From assembly GCA_945788155.1 (NCBI GenBank), contig CALZKX010000350.1, positions 1 to 16,887 on the forward strand: 16,887 bases of DNA. The letters are read 5' to 3'. The number at the start of each line of letters is the position of its first letter. Positions within the stretch are counted from its first letter, which is position 1. Position numbers and translations under genes: made by a program. Source of the DNA: an uncultured Flavobacteriaceae bacterium (GTDB lineage Bacteria; Bacteroidota; Bacteroidia; Flavobacteriales; Flavobacteriaceae). Positions 6,972 to 14,122 of this stretch are shown here, piece by piece. The notes below the pieces were generated by a model, which was not told the DNA's origin, searched no databases, and was given only the letters and a program-made list of their open reading frames with translations.

Positions 6972-7307
6972 ATGGAAGTAGCAATAATGGCAATTATATT
7001 CGGATCGATTTTCGGAGTATTTTATTTATTTATTTCTTCAAGAAACAAAGAGCGATTAGCCTTAATAGAAAAAGGTGCAGACGCAAGTATTTTTAACCTA
7101 GGAAAACGTACAGGATCATCATGGAAGGTTATTATAATTAATTTAGCCTTTCTTTTAATGGGAATTGGATTAGGTGTATTTATTGCCAACCTATTGGATA
7201 CCTATTCTAGTTTAGACTCTGATGCTGTATATCCAGCACTTATATTCTTTATGGCTGGTGTTGGTTTATTTGTAGGTTTTACACAAACAAGAAAAGAAGT
7301 AGATTAA
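6972..7307 (+). CDS. DUF6249 domain membrane protein, putative ECF sigma target
   Basis: This 111-residue protein has three predicted membrane segments: about 3-22, 52-74 and 86-103. The sequence after the first helix, SSRNKERLALIEKGADASIF (22-41), is the feature by which I recognise DUF6249 proteins, which in Bacteroidota often sit beside ECF sigma genes. A second methionine lies at residue 6, but the first ATG keeps the N-terminal helix complete. The gene diverges from the sigma factor and carries a matching TGTAACC-N16-CGTC promoter, so it is probably a direct target and may act in membrane stress sensing or feedback. A strong terminator follows 26 bases after the stop, making it a single-gene transcript. 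Biochemical function is unknown. Confidence 0.8.
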   Translation: MEVAIMAIIFGSIFGVFYLFISSRNKERLALIEKGADASIFNLGKRTGSSWKVIIINLAFLLMGIGLGVFIANLLDTYSSLDSDAVYPALIFFMAGVGLFVGFTQTRKEVD

Positions 7308-7332
7308 AACACAAACTACCAATCAAATTTTT

Positions 7333-7365
7333 AAACCGTGTCGAATATTTCGATGCGGTTTTTTG
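7333..7365 (+). terminator. Rho-independent terminator after the DUF6249 gene
   Basis: AAACCG (7333-7338), then TCGAA (7341-7345), a short loop, TTCGA (7349-7353) and CGGTTT (7356-7361) form a stem with one internal TG/TG bulge, followed by a T run up to 7364. It lies 26 bases after the DUF6249 stop. Confidence 0.8.
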
Positions 7366-7370
7366 TTTAG

Positions 7371-7597
7371 TATCTTTTACACATCAATTACTTTTTCCTG
7401 TCAGCAAAACAAAGTATTGACCTATTTTATAACTTCGGTACAGAAAACGACTCAGTTTTATTTTACTATAATAAAGATGGGAATACATTATGGAATATGA
7501 CCAATAGTTAACCCTTTCAATAACAAACTTTGAAAAAACCGTTCAACTAGATGCAAAACATCAATTAGCTCATGGTGTACAAAAAATAATTGACTAA
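7371..7597 (+). pseudogene. Possible gene relics in the 438-base gap 7308-7745
   Basis: After the terminator, three pieces in different frames look protein-like but lack a joint frame or clear start. One frame reads ITFSCQQNK (about 7387-7413), similar to a lipoprotein signal end. A second, with no ATG, is open at 7371-7511 and includes DLFYNFGTENDSVLFYYNKD and ends NTLWNMTNS. A third (7517-7597) reads SITNFEKTVQLDAKHQLAHG then VQKIID and a stop, loosely like a TPR helix pair. Frame changes between them suggest a decayed gene. The family cannot be named. The rest of the gap (7598-7745) is A+T-rich leader sequence for the methyltransferase, with no clear promoter. Confidence 0.35.
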
Positions 7598-7745
7598 AAA
7601 CTATTGGAAAGAAAAATAAAATCAATTAATTAAGCCAATTTTATGTAAATTTAGTACATCAAAAACCTAACAATCATTTTCCAAAACTACTTAAGACCAA
7701 TTTCTATTTATGTTTTAATTATAACTAATATTAAAACATTTAACA

Positions 7746-8783
7746 ATGGAACCAACCAAAACCAACCAAATTACGCCTGACAAAATAATGCAAATAGGCA
7801 TGGGCTTTTGGGCCTCAAAAACTTTATTAACCGCAGTTAATATGAGTTTATTTACCTATTTAGCCCACAACCCAATGTCTGGAAATGAGATCAAAAACAA
7901 ACTAGGCCTTAATGAAAGATCACTTTATGATTTTTTAGACACCTTGGTTGCCCTAGGGTTTTTAAACAGAAAAGGATTAAAAGAAAGTGCCATTTACAGT
8001 AATGCTGCCGAAACTGATTTATTTCTAGACAAAAACAAACTCAGTTATATTGGAGGCATCTTAGAAATGTCCAACAATAGATTATACCCCTTTTGGAATG
8101 ATTTGGAAACAGGGTTAATAACTGGAAAACCACAAAATGAAACTAAAAACGGAGGCGCTCCAATATTTGAAGCCATATATGCAGATGAAAAAAAATTAAG
8201 AGAATTTTTACATGCCATGGGTGGTGTACAAATGGGAAATTTTATGATGCTTGCTGAAGCGTTCGATTTTTCAAATTACAATTCCATTTGTGACATTGGA
8301 GGCTCTGGTGCAAACCTGTCCATTCATTTGGCAAAACGCCATCATCATCTAAAGTGTACTTCATTCGACTTACCTCCTGTAACTCCAGTTGCTACCGAAA
8401 ATATTGATCATTTAGGATTAAGTGATCGCGTCACTGCTGTTTCTGGAGATTTCTTTGTGAATAATTTCCCAAAAGCCGATGTCATAACCATGGGAAATAT
8501 TCTACACGATTGGGGAACAGAAGACAAGCTAATGCTTATTACAAAAGCCTACAATGCATTACCAAAAGGTGGTGCTTTAATTGTTATTGAAAACATTATT
8601 GATGACGATCGTAGGCAAAATGCATTTGGATTAATGATGTCTTTAAATATGGCAATTGAAACAGAAGAAGGTTTTGATTTTACAGCCTCCGATTTTGATG
8701 GATGGGCAAAACAAGTTGGTTTTAAAAGCACAAAGGTTATGCCTTTAACAGGTCCTTCAAGTGCAGTAATCGCCATCAAGTAA
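7746..8783 (+). CDS. SAM-dependent O-methyltransferase (acetylserotonin O-methyltransferase/CrtF-like)
   Basis: This 345-residue cytoplasmic enzyme should transfer methyl from S-adenosylmethionine to a hydroxyl of a small molecule. Residues about 10-100 form the winged-helix dimerization domain (NEIKNKLGLNERSLYDFLDT, LVALGFLNR). The catalytic domain shows the SAM loop CDIGGSGANLSIHLAKR (182-198), SGDFF (233-237) and GNILHDW (250-256), where His254 is the expected catalytic base of the plant-type O-methyltransferase family, followed by GGALIVIENIIDDD (275-288). It starts the cluster that runs to 12128, with gaps of 28, 42 and 5 bases. The substrate is unknown. The fold is shared with carotenoid, quinone and polyketide methylases, and the neighbours do not settle which. 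Confidence 0.88.
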   Translation: MEPTKTNQITPDKIMQIGMGFWASKTLLTAVNMSLFTYLAHNPMSGNEIKNKLGLNERSLYDFLDTLVALGFLNRKGLKESAIYSNAAETDLFLDKNKLSYIGGILEMSNNRLYPFWNDLETGLITGKPQNETKNGGAPIFEAIYADEKKLREFLHAMGGVQMGNFMMLAEAFDFSNYNSICDIGGSGANLSIHLAKRHHHLKCTSFDLPPVTPVATENIDHLGLSDRVTAVSGDFFVNNFPKADVITMGNILHDWGTEDKLMLITKAYNALPKGGALIVIENIIDDDRRQNAFGLMMSLNMAIETEEGFDFTASDFDGWAKQVGFKSTKVMPLTGPSSAVIAIK

Positions 8784-8811
8784 CACTTTTCTAAAAACTA
8801 TCAACCAAAGC

Positions 8812-9594
8812 ATGCTAAAAATATTTAGAAACATTCGTCGTAAACTACTTTCAGAAAACAGATCAAGCAAGTACACCTTATATGCCGTTGGTGAAATATT
8901 CCTTGTGGTTGTTGGTATTTTAATAGCACTACAAATCAATAATTGGAATGAATCAAAACAAGAAGATGCCATTACTCAGAAATATTATGAAGGCTTTATA
9001 AGTGATTTGGAAAAAGACAAAACCCTATTAGACACCTTGATTAATGTTAGAAAAAAACAAAGTGCAAGTGCAAAAGTTTTATTAGGCATGATAGAATCTA
9101 AGGAATATGATTTAGATGAATTTTACAATCACTATTACTTTCTGTTTCCATTTTACAGGTTTATACCCAATTCAAACACTATGGAGGAAGTATTAAACTC
9201 TTCACATTTAAGATTCATAAAAGATGAGAATATAAAAAATAGGATATTGAATTTAAGAAGCGCTTATAAAAGTATTCAATTAAATGAAGAACATGTATAT
9301 GAAGACAGAGCTGTCTATTTATACAGCGACCTTACATTAAATCATATTGAATTTAACGGTTTATTTATAGCCGATTCTGGTTTTGATGTCATAAAAAAAA
9401 GAGAAGTATCTTTTTCGAAAAGTAAGGATGCAGAAGTTTACAGAAAAGATGCTGAATACTTTATAAATAATCGTCATTTTAAGAGTTTTCTTAATTTGCT
9501 AGAGTTTAACTTACAGTTCGTAATTCCACAAATTGAAGGAACAAGGAAAGAATGTTCCTCAATAATTTCATTAATTGAAGATAAACTAAAATAA
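8812..9594 (+). CDS. DUF6090 family membrane-anchored protein
   Basis: This is a 260-residue protein. The start is diagnostic of DUF6090: MLKIFRNIRRKLLSENRSSK, then a single membrane helix at about 22-43 (GEIFLVVVGILIALQINNW) and NESKQ. The remaining 210 residues are charged and mostly helical, with no catalytic motif, and probably form an extracytoplasmic or coiled domain. The family is widespread in Flavobacteriia, often as several paralogues per genome, with unknown function. It lies 28 bases after the methyltransferase and 42 bases before the amidohydrolase on the same strand, so co-transcription is plausible but not certain. Confidence 0.88.
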   Translation: MLKIFRNIRRKLLSENRSSKYTLYAVGEIFLVVVGILIALQINNWNESKQEDAITQKYYEGFISDLEKDKTLLDTLINVRKKQSASAKVLLGMIESKEYDLDEFYNHYYFLFPFYRFIPNSNTMEEVLNSSHLRFIKDENIKNRILNLRSAYKSIQLNEEHVYEDRAVYLYSDLTLNHIEFNGLFIADSGFDVIKKREVSFSKSKDAEVYRKDAEYFINNRHFKSFLNLLEFNLQFVIPQIEGTRKECSSIISLIEDKLK

Positions 9595-9636
9595 GTATGA
9601 TTCTTATTTATTAATTTTAACAACAACCTAAAGAAT

Positions 9637-11313
9637 ATGAAACCAATTAAATTTCTTTTGCTATGTGCAATCATAGCAACCAGTTGCTCCGCTCCTATTA
9701 CTTACGATGTTTTAATTAAAAATGGCACCATAGCCGATGGCTCAGGAAATCCAAGTTATGTTGGTAGTGTTGGCATAAATGCTGATACTATAGCTGCAGT
9801 AGGTGAGTTAAAAAATGCCAAAGGCAATCTTGAAATTGATGCCACAGGTTTAGTCGTGGCTCCAGGATTTATTAATATGCTCTCTTGGGCAACCGAATCA
9901 CTAATTGAAGATGGACGCTCCATGAGCGATATTAAACAAGGTGTCACCTTAGAAGTCTTTGGCGAAGGTTGGTCTATGGGACCACTTACCGATAAAGTGA
10001 AGCAAGAAATACAAGAAAATCAAGGCGACATTAAATACGATATCGATTGGACCACTTTAGATGAATATTTACAGTCTTTAGTAAAACGTGGAATTTCACC
10101 AAATGTAGCATCGTTTATAGGTGCTACAACTGTAAGGATTAATACCATTGGATATGAAGACAGAGAACCCACAATTGAAGAATTAGAAACTATGAAAACC
10201 ATGATAAAAGACGCCATGGAAGATGGCGCACTTGGTGTTGGCTCGTCTCTTATTTATGCGCCTGCGTTTTACTCTTCAACAGAAGAATTGATTGAGTTGT
10301 CCAAAGCCGCTTCAGAATATGATGGTATGTATATTTCTCACATGAGAAGTGAAGGAAATAGAATTCTAGAAAGTATAGATGAATTAATGCGCATTGCTAA
10401 TGAAGCAGATATTAGAGCAGAAATCTATCATTTAAAAATGAGTGGAAAGGAAAACTGGAATAAATTTGATGCAGTTATAAAAAAAATTGATTCGGCCAGA
10501 GCAGCAGGCTTACAAATTACTACAGATATGTATAATTATACAGCTGGAGCTACAGGATTAGACGCTTCAATGCCACCTTGGGTTCAAGAAGGTGGTTACA
10601 AAAAATGGAGCGAACGTTTGCAAAATCCAGAAATTCGCAAAAAAGTTTTGAAAGAAATGAGAACTCCAACTGACGAATGGGAAAACCTTATGTATGCAGC
10701 AGGCACTTCAGACAATTTATTATTGGTCGGTTTTGAAAATGATAGTTTGCGCCACTACACAGGAAAAACATTGACTGAAGTAGCTAAAATACATGGTAAA
10801 TCACCAGAAGAAACTGCTATGGATTTAGTAATAGCCGATGGCAGTCGTGTTGGTACAGTTTATTTTTTAATGAGTGAAGATAATGTTAAAAAACAAATGG
10901 CTTTGCCTTATATGAGCTTTAACTCCGATTCTGGTTCATTAGCGTCCGAAGGCATATTCTTAAACTCAAATCCGCATCCTCGCGCTTATGGTAACTTTTC
11001 CAGATTACTGGGTAAATATGTTCGTGATGAAAAGGTAATTCCTTTAGAAGAAGCCGTTAGAAAGTTAACTTCTTTACCAGCTTCCAACCTAAAAATTAAA
11101 AAACGTGGAAGTCTAACTGAAGGGTATTTTGCCGATTTAGCAATTTTTAATCCAGAGACCATACAGGATCACGCAACCTTTGCTAAACCGCATCAATACG
11201 CAACTGGAATGGTTCATGTATTTGTTAATGGTAAGCAAGTTCTTAAAGATGGTGAACATACTGGAGCAACTCCTGGACAAGTAGTGAGAGGTCCTGGTTA
11301 TAAAGAAGATTAG
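9637..11313 (+). CDS. D-aminoacylase/N-acyl-D-amino-acid deacylase-like amidohydrolase, lipoprotein
   Basis: This 558-residue enzyme-like protein has a lipoprotein signal ending in ATSC (Cys17), so it should be anchored in the envelope. The family hydrolyses N-acyl-D-amino acids. Amidohydrolase features include DVLIKNGTIADGSG (24-37), VAPGFIN (74-80), SHMRSEG (234-240, His235), EIYHLKMSGKENW (262-274, His265), NSDSG (429-433, Asp431), and the family hallmark HPRAYGNFSRLLGKYVRDE (447-465). Two usual metal ligands are changed: the HxH after PGFID is replaced (PGFINMLSW, Leu82/Trp84), and the GNCG cysteine position reads GEG (about 109-111). It may use a single metal site or be a diverged subfamily; the substrate is unclear. 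A PhzF-like gene follows after 5 bases. Confidence 0.85.
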   Translation: MKPIKFLLLCAIIATSCSAPITYDVLIKNGTIADGSGNPSYVGSVGINADTIAAVGELKNAKGNLEIDATGLVVAPGFINMLSWATESLIEDGRSMSDIKQGVTLEVFGEGWSMGPLTDKVKQEIQENQGDIKYDIDWTTLDEYLQSLVKRGISPNVASFIGATTVRINTIGYEDREPTIEELETMKTMIKDAMEDGALGVGSSLIYAPAFYSSTEELIELSKAASEYDGMYISHMRSEGNRILESIDELMRIANEADIRAEIYHLKMSGKENWNKFDAVIKKIDSARAAGLQITTDMYNYTAGATGLDASMPPWVQEGGYKKWSERLQNPEIRKKVLKEMRTPTDEWENLMYAAGTSDNLLLVGFENDSLRHYTGKTLTEVAKIHGKSPEETAMDLVIADGSRVGTVYFLMSEDNVKKQMALPYMSFNSDSGSLASEGIFLNSNPHPRAYGNFSRLLGKYVRDEKVIPLEEAVRKLTSLPASNLKIKKRGSLTEGYFADLAIFNPETIQDHATFAKPHQYATGMVHVFVNGKQVLKDGEHTGATPGQVVRGPGYKED

Positions 11314-11318
11314 TTGAA

Positions 11319-12128
11319 ATGCAAATAGATATTTATCAGATTGATGCCTTTACAAACAAGTTGTTTGGTGGTAATCCAGCTGCAGTTTGCCCTTTAAAAA
11401 AATGGCTTAAAGATGAAATATTATTAAACATAGCTAAGGAGAATAACTTAGCTGAAACAGCCTACTTTATTCATAAACAAGATAATGTCTTTCATTTGTG
11501 TTGGTTTACTCCAGAAATTGAAATCGACCTTTGTGGTCACGCAACGTTGGCTTCAGCTTATGTCATATTAAATTGTCTTGATTATGATTTTGAAACAATC
11601 ATTTTTGAAACTATGAGTGGTGAACTAAAAGTGTCAAGAAGTGATAAGTTTTTAGAAATGGATTTTCCATCGCGTCCACCAAAACCCTCAGAATTACCAG
11701 AGATTATAAAAACATCGTTAAGCAAACAACCAAGTGAAATTTACAAATCAAGAGATTATATGTTGGTCTATGATTCAGAAGATGACATCAAGAATTTAAA
11801 AGTAAGTGCTTCTATTTTAGAAGGCATTAATTTAGATCCTGGAGGCATCATTGTAACTGCAAAAGGAAATCGATCCGACTTTGTATCACGTTTCTTTACA
11901 CCTGGAGCAGCTGTTTTTGAAGATCCTGTTACTGGTTCTGCTCATTGTACTCTTGTACCTTTTTGGGCAGAACGACTCAATAAAAATGAATTGCATGCAC
12001 GTCAAATTTCAGAACGCAAAGGCGAATTATTTTGCCGTTTACAAGATAGTCGAGTCTTTATTAAAGGGATGGCTGTTAAATATTTAAAAGGCGAAATTGA
12101 ATTACCTAGGAATTCTTTAAGATTATAG
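11319..12128 (+). CDS. PhzF family isomerase-like protein
   Basis: This 269-residue cytoplasmic protein has the two-lobed PhzF/diaminopimelate-epimerase fold. PhzF itself isomerises a phenazine precursor, but most family members outside phenazine clusters have unknown substrates. Visible motifs are YQIDAFTNKLFGGNPAAVCP (6-25), NNLAETAYF (42-50) with Glu46 at the known catalytic glutamate position, WFTPEIEIDLCGHATLASAY, GNRSDFVSRFFTPG and VFEDPVTGSAHC. Length is typical. It starts 5 bases after the amidohydrolase, so the two probably act together, for example on a D-amino-acid-like compound (inference). Its 3' end overlaps the convergent minus-strand gene by 23 bases. No other phenazine genes are present. 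Confidence 0.9.
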   Translation: MQIDIYQIDAFTNKLFGGNPAAVCPLKKWLKDEILLNIAKENNLAETAYFIHKQDNVFHLCWFTPEIEIDLCGHATLASAYVILNCLDYDFETIIFETMSGELKVSRSDKFLEMDFPSRPPKPSELPEIIKTSLSKQPSEIYKSRDYMLVYDSEDDIKNLKVSASILEGINLDPGGIIVTAKGNRSDFVSRFFTPGAAVFEDPVTGSAHCTLVPFWAERLNKNELHARQISERKGELFCRLQDSRVFIKGMAVKYLKGEIELPRNSLRL

Positions 12129-12825
12129 AGCCATCAATGGAATCTACATGCCAATTTGAGTCTTTTAATTTTTCAGCATTCGAGCATAAAATATCACAAG
12201 TTTCTTTATCTTTTTTATTCAACTTCACTTTCAATTTCTTTTTTCCATTAGCAAGTCGTACTTCATTTTTGTCTATTTCAATAGAAAGCGCAACATCCTT
12301 ATGCTCAATTGTAGATGCCTCAAATTTCTTTTTCCAATTAAATCCATTTACCATTAAGATTCTATCTGTGTAACTTAAAACCATGGCTAATCCATCTGGT
12401 TTTCTTAAATCCCATTCTACATTTTTAAATTGTTTTTTTGATGGTAAACCTTCTTCTAATCGTCTCAATCTTTCTTTTTTATTTTTTCCTGTAGCCCATC
12501 CTTTAAAATTTTTAGCACTTCCTTTTATATCGCCTACTGCTTCTAAACCGTCCATAACATCGCTTACCACTGGTATTTGACCAATAAGTTCGCCTGTAAC
12601 TTTTTTGAAAATTGATTTTTTACCAGGGATTTGGTAAACAGCAATACGTTTATTGGTTACAATAACCAGTTCGGCAGACTTACCATGAATAGCGGTTAAT
12701 AATTTTTCATCGGTATCCTCATCTGTATGTACTCCAAAACGTGAATATGGAAATCCAGGTGCTTCATAAAATGCATCGCTATTCTCGTCAAAAAAAGGGG
12801 AATGATCTACGCTTGTTGAAAACAT
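12106..12825 (-). CDS. Uncharacterised cytoplasmic protein with PH-like segment
   Basis: This is a 239-residue protein without signal peptide or membrane helix. I do not recognise a named family. The segment AELVIVTNKRIAVYQIPGKK (51-70) resembles the VVTNKRLI-type strand pair seen in bacterial PH-like domains. A glycine/valine-rich stretch follows (VVSDVMDGLEAVGDI, about 86-100), and the second half is lysine-rich (KKERLRRLEEG; NGKKKLKVKLNKKDKE). A second PH-like strand pair may be present at about residues 150-215 (LSYTDRILMVNGF). It ends inside the convergent PhzF-like gene, and the dipeptidase gene lies 77 bases downstream-to-upstream on the same strand. Upstream of its ATG I see no clear promoter box. 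The PH assignment is tentative. Confidence 0.6.
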   Translation of the reverse strand: MFSTSVDHSPFFDENSDAFYEAPGFPYSRFGVHTDEDTDEKLLTAIHGKSAELVIVTNKRIAVYQIPGKKSIFKKVTGELIGQIPVVSDVMDGLEAVGDIKGSAKNFKGWATGKNKKERLRRLEEGLPSKKQFKNVEWDLRKPDGLAMVLSYTDRILMVNGFNWKKKFEASTIEHKDVALSIEIDKNEVRLANGKKKLKVKLNKKDKETCDILCSNAEKLKDSNWHVDSIDGSIILKNS

Positions 12826-12902
12826 ATATAATAATTTAATTGGTTGAAATACTTCCCTTTAAAATTACTAAAAAAAACATTACGCAATCATTAAGCTTTT
12901 TC

Positions 12903-13574
12903 TTATTCAATTGGAAAATCGAAATAAGTGTCTGGAAATGGCTCGTTCGCTAAAGTAAAGTGCCACCATTCTTTAGCATAATATTTAAAACCATGTTTAC
13001 GCATAATGGTTTGCAATAACATTCTATTGGCTCGTTGTTGTGAAGTAAGCTCTAAATTTGCAACCCAAGATTCAGGTCCAAAAAAGTCCCATGGGCTTCC
13101 CATATCCAATTCTTCGCCAGTGTTTAAATCAACTAAGGTCATATCAAGTGTACTCCCACGACTATGACCAGATTTTGAAGATATGTACCCTTCTTGAAAC
13201 AAATGTTGCTTTTTTACCTTAGGGTAAAACTTTTTTTTATTAAGAGTGTCTTCCAATTGCTTTGCCCAACGCACAAAATGATTAACAGATTGCTGTGGTC
13301 TATAGCCATCAAAAATTTTAATAGATAAATTGTATTGTTTTAATTCGTCTTGGGCTTTTTTTAAAGCCTTTATGGCTTCGGTGGACATAATTGCAACATT
13401 ATTGTTATAGCCATCAATTGGTTTTCCAATAAAATTATCGTTTCCAAAATAGCGTAATTCTGCCTGAATATCTGGAATTGTGTTATGGATATAGTCAAAG
13501 CCTTCAGGAAGATTGTTTTGTGAGTTGCACGACCAAATACAACAAACTAAAAAAATAATTACTAATCGTTTCAT
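12903..13574 (-). CDS. D-alanyl-D-alanine dipeptidase (VanX/DdpX, peptidase M15D), lipoprotein
   Basis: This 223-residue zinc peptidase is expected to cleave D-Ala-D-Ala in the envelope. The N-terminus MKRLVIIFLVCCIWSC is a lipoprotein-type signal with Cys16 (the -2 tryptophan is unusual). Catalytic motifs are complete: FDGYRPQQ (88-95) with Arg92, SGHSRGSTLD (135-144) giving zinc ligands His137 and Asp144, and EWWH (202-205) with base Glu202 and ligand His205. This matches VanX's SxHxxGxAxD and ExxH pattern. No vanH, vanA or two-component genes are nearby, so it is more likely a housekeeping muropeptide-recycling enzyme than a glycopeptide-resistance gene. A terminator-like hairpin lies 44 bases before its start, so expression may depend on readthrough or a promoter within the leader. 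Confidence 0.92.
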   Translation of the reverse strand: MKRLVIIFLVCCIWSCNSQNNLPEGFDYIHNTIPDIQAELRYFGNDNFIGKPIDGYNNNVAIMSTEAIKALKKAQDELKQYNLSIKIFDGYRPQQSVNHFVRWAKQLEDTLNKKKFYPKVKKQHLFQEGYISSKSGHSRGSTLDMTLVDLNTGEELDMGSPWDFFGPESWVANLELTSQQRANRMLLQTIMRKHGFKYYAKEWWHFTLANEPFPDTYFDFPIE

Positions 13575-13617
13575 TTTACAATATTAAAACTACTAAGTTA
13601 AAAAATAATATAAAACA

Positions 13618-13645
13618 AAAGCCGAGGTCCCTCAACCTCGGCTTT
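13618..13645 (-). terminator. Perfect 11-bp hairpin ahead of the dipeptidase gene
   Basis: AAAGCCGAGGT (13618-13628) and ACCTCGGCTTT (13635-13645) pair perfectly around a 6-base loop. On the minus strand the stem is followed by TGTTTTATATT, a fair U tract, 44 bases upstream of the dipeptidase ATG. No gene precedes it on either strand, so it ends a small RNA or acts as an attenuator. Confidence 0.65.
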
Positions 13646-13755
13646 CTTAATTTGCTTATTATTACGAAGATAGATTTAGGGTCTCTAATTCTATTACATA
13701 ACGCAAATATTAATTAATTAATCCATTGAACTAAAAACTAAATTTTAGTACACAC

Positions 13756-13763
13756 CAAATGTA
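13756..13763 (-). promoter_or_regulatory. Possible -7 promoter box on the minus strand
   Basis: Minus-strand TACATTTG fits TAnnTTTG exactly. It points toward the hairpin at 13618-13645 and the dipeptidase gene. The upstream element is weak (TTGTTTAG about 21 bases away). Confidence 0.35.
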
Positions 13764-13828
13764 AAATTAATATTTAAAATATCGCTAAACAACATTATTT
13801 ATTCGATGAAATACATTAAATTTTAACA

Positions 13829-13861
13829 TTTATCGATTAAATTGATTATTTTATCGATAAA
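13829..13861. promoter_or_regulatory. Twin TTTATCGAT palindromes, operator-like
   Basis: TTTATCGATTAA (13829-13840) and the perfect palindrome TTTATCGATAAA (13850-13861) have centres 21 bases apart, two helical turns, which fits a dimeric regulator bound twice on one face. They lie 66-105 bases upstream of the minus-strand box at 13756-13763. No regulator can be assigned. Confidence 0.35.
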
Positions 13862-13899
13862 GTGCTACTGTATAAACTTCTATTATTTTACAAAAATGA

Positions 13900-13932
13900 A
13901 AAAGCCTCGCTCTATATAGAGACAAGGCTTTT
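13900..13932 (-). terminator. Terminator-like hairpin with palindromic tip
   Basis: AAAAGCCT (13900-13907) pairs with the A-GGCTTTT arm ending at 13932 around the palindrome CTCTATATAGAG (13910-13921). On the minus strand the stem is followed by TTTCATTTTT, a good U tract; on the plus strand the tail is shorter. No coding gene precedes it on the minus strand. Confidence 0.6.
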
Positions 13933-14025
13933 CTACTAACCAACCAAAAATTGTTACTACGTTTTATTAAAGTAACCACACTTTTAAAAACTTTGATGCA
14001 GTAACACTAACATGTAGTCAATCAT
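13900..14025 (-). ncRNA. Candidate small RNA or leader transcript on the minus strand
   Basis: A TATTTTTG box on the minus strand (14038-14031) fits TAnnTTTG and would start a transcript near 14025 that ends at the hairpin 13932-13900, about 125 bases. Within it a 13-residue ORF, MIDYMLVLLHQSF (14025-13984), begins almost at the expected start. Whether this is a peptide, an attenuation leader or a structured RNA is not decidable by eye. A covariance-model scan (for example against Rfam Flavo-1) would be informative. Confidence 0.3.
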
Positions 14026-14056
14026 CGTGCCAAAAATATAAATACACAAAATATAT

Positions 14057-14087
14057 TTTGAAATATAGATTTATTTTTATATCTTTA
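14057..14087 (+). promoter_or_regulatory. Primary promoter of the SPFH operon
   Basis: TTTG (14057-14060), 19 bases, then TATCTTTA (14080-14087) matches the Bacteroidota primary sigma consensus TTTG-N19-TAnnTTTG with one mismatch. Transcription would start near 14094, giving a leader of about 27 bases. Confidence 0.6.
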
Positions 14088-14122
14088 TGATATCATTTTA
14101 ATATCATTAAATTTTATATCAT
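14088..14122 (+). promoter_or_regulatory. Three ATATCAT repeats between promoter and SPFH start codon
   Basis: ATATCAT occurs at 14090-14096, 14101-14107 and 14116-14122. The first is part of the palindrome TGATATCA (14088-14095), and the last includes the first two bases of the ATG. The repeats cover the start of transcription, the classic position of a repressor operator. The Arc-like protein at the end of the operon is the obvious candidate binder (inference). Confidence 0.4.

Noticed and set aside
8549..8972. Two minus-strand ORFs over the methyltransferase and DUF6090 genes
   Set aside because: Shadows of well-supported coding frames; no recognisable protein features.
11881..12087. Plus-strand ORF inside the PhzF-like gene in another frame
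   Set aside because: The PhzF frame carries the conserved VFEDPVTGSAHC motif here; the alternative frame is low-complexity.
11319..12128. Phenazine biosynthesis cluster
   Set aside because: Only a PhzF-like gene is present; most such homologues are unrelated to phenazines.
12137..12580. Two plus-strand ORFs rich in F and S opposite the PH-like gene
   Set aside because: Composition is typical of the antisense of a lysine/glutamate-rich gene; no motifs.
12903..13574. VanX-type enzyme as evidence of a glycopeptide-resistance cluster
   Set aside because: No D-Ala-D-Lac ligase, VanH dehydrogenase or sensor-regulator pair is in the window, and the protein has a lipoprotein signal.
13618..13932. 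CRISPR-like repeat pair from the two hairpins
   Set aside because: The hairpins share only an AAAGCC-type stem start; they are not identical repeats and have no spacer series.
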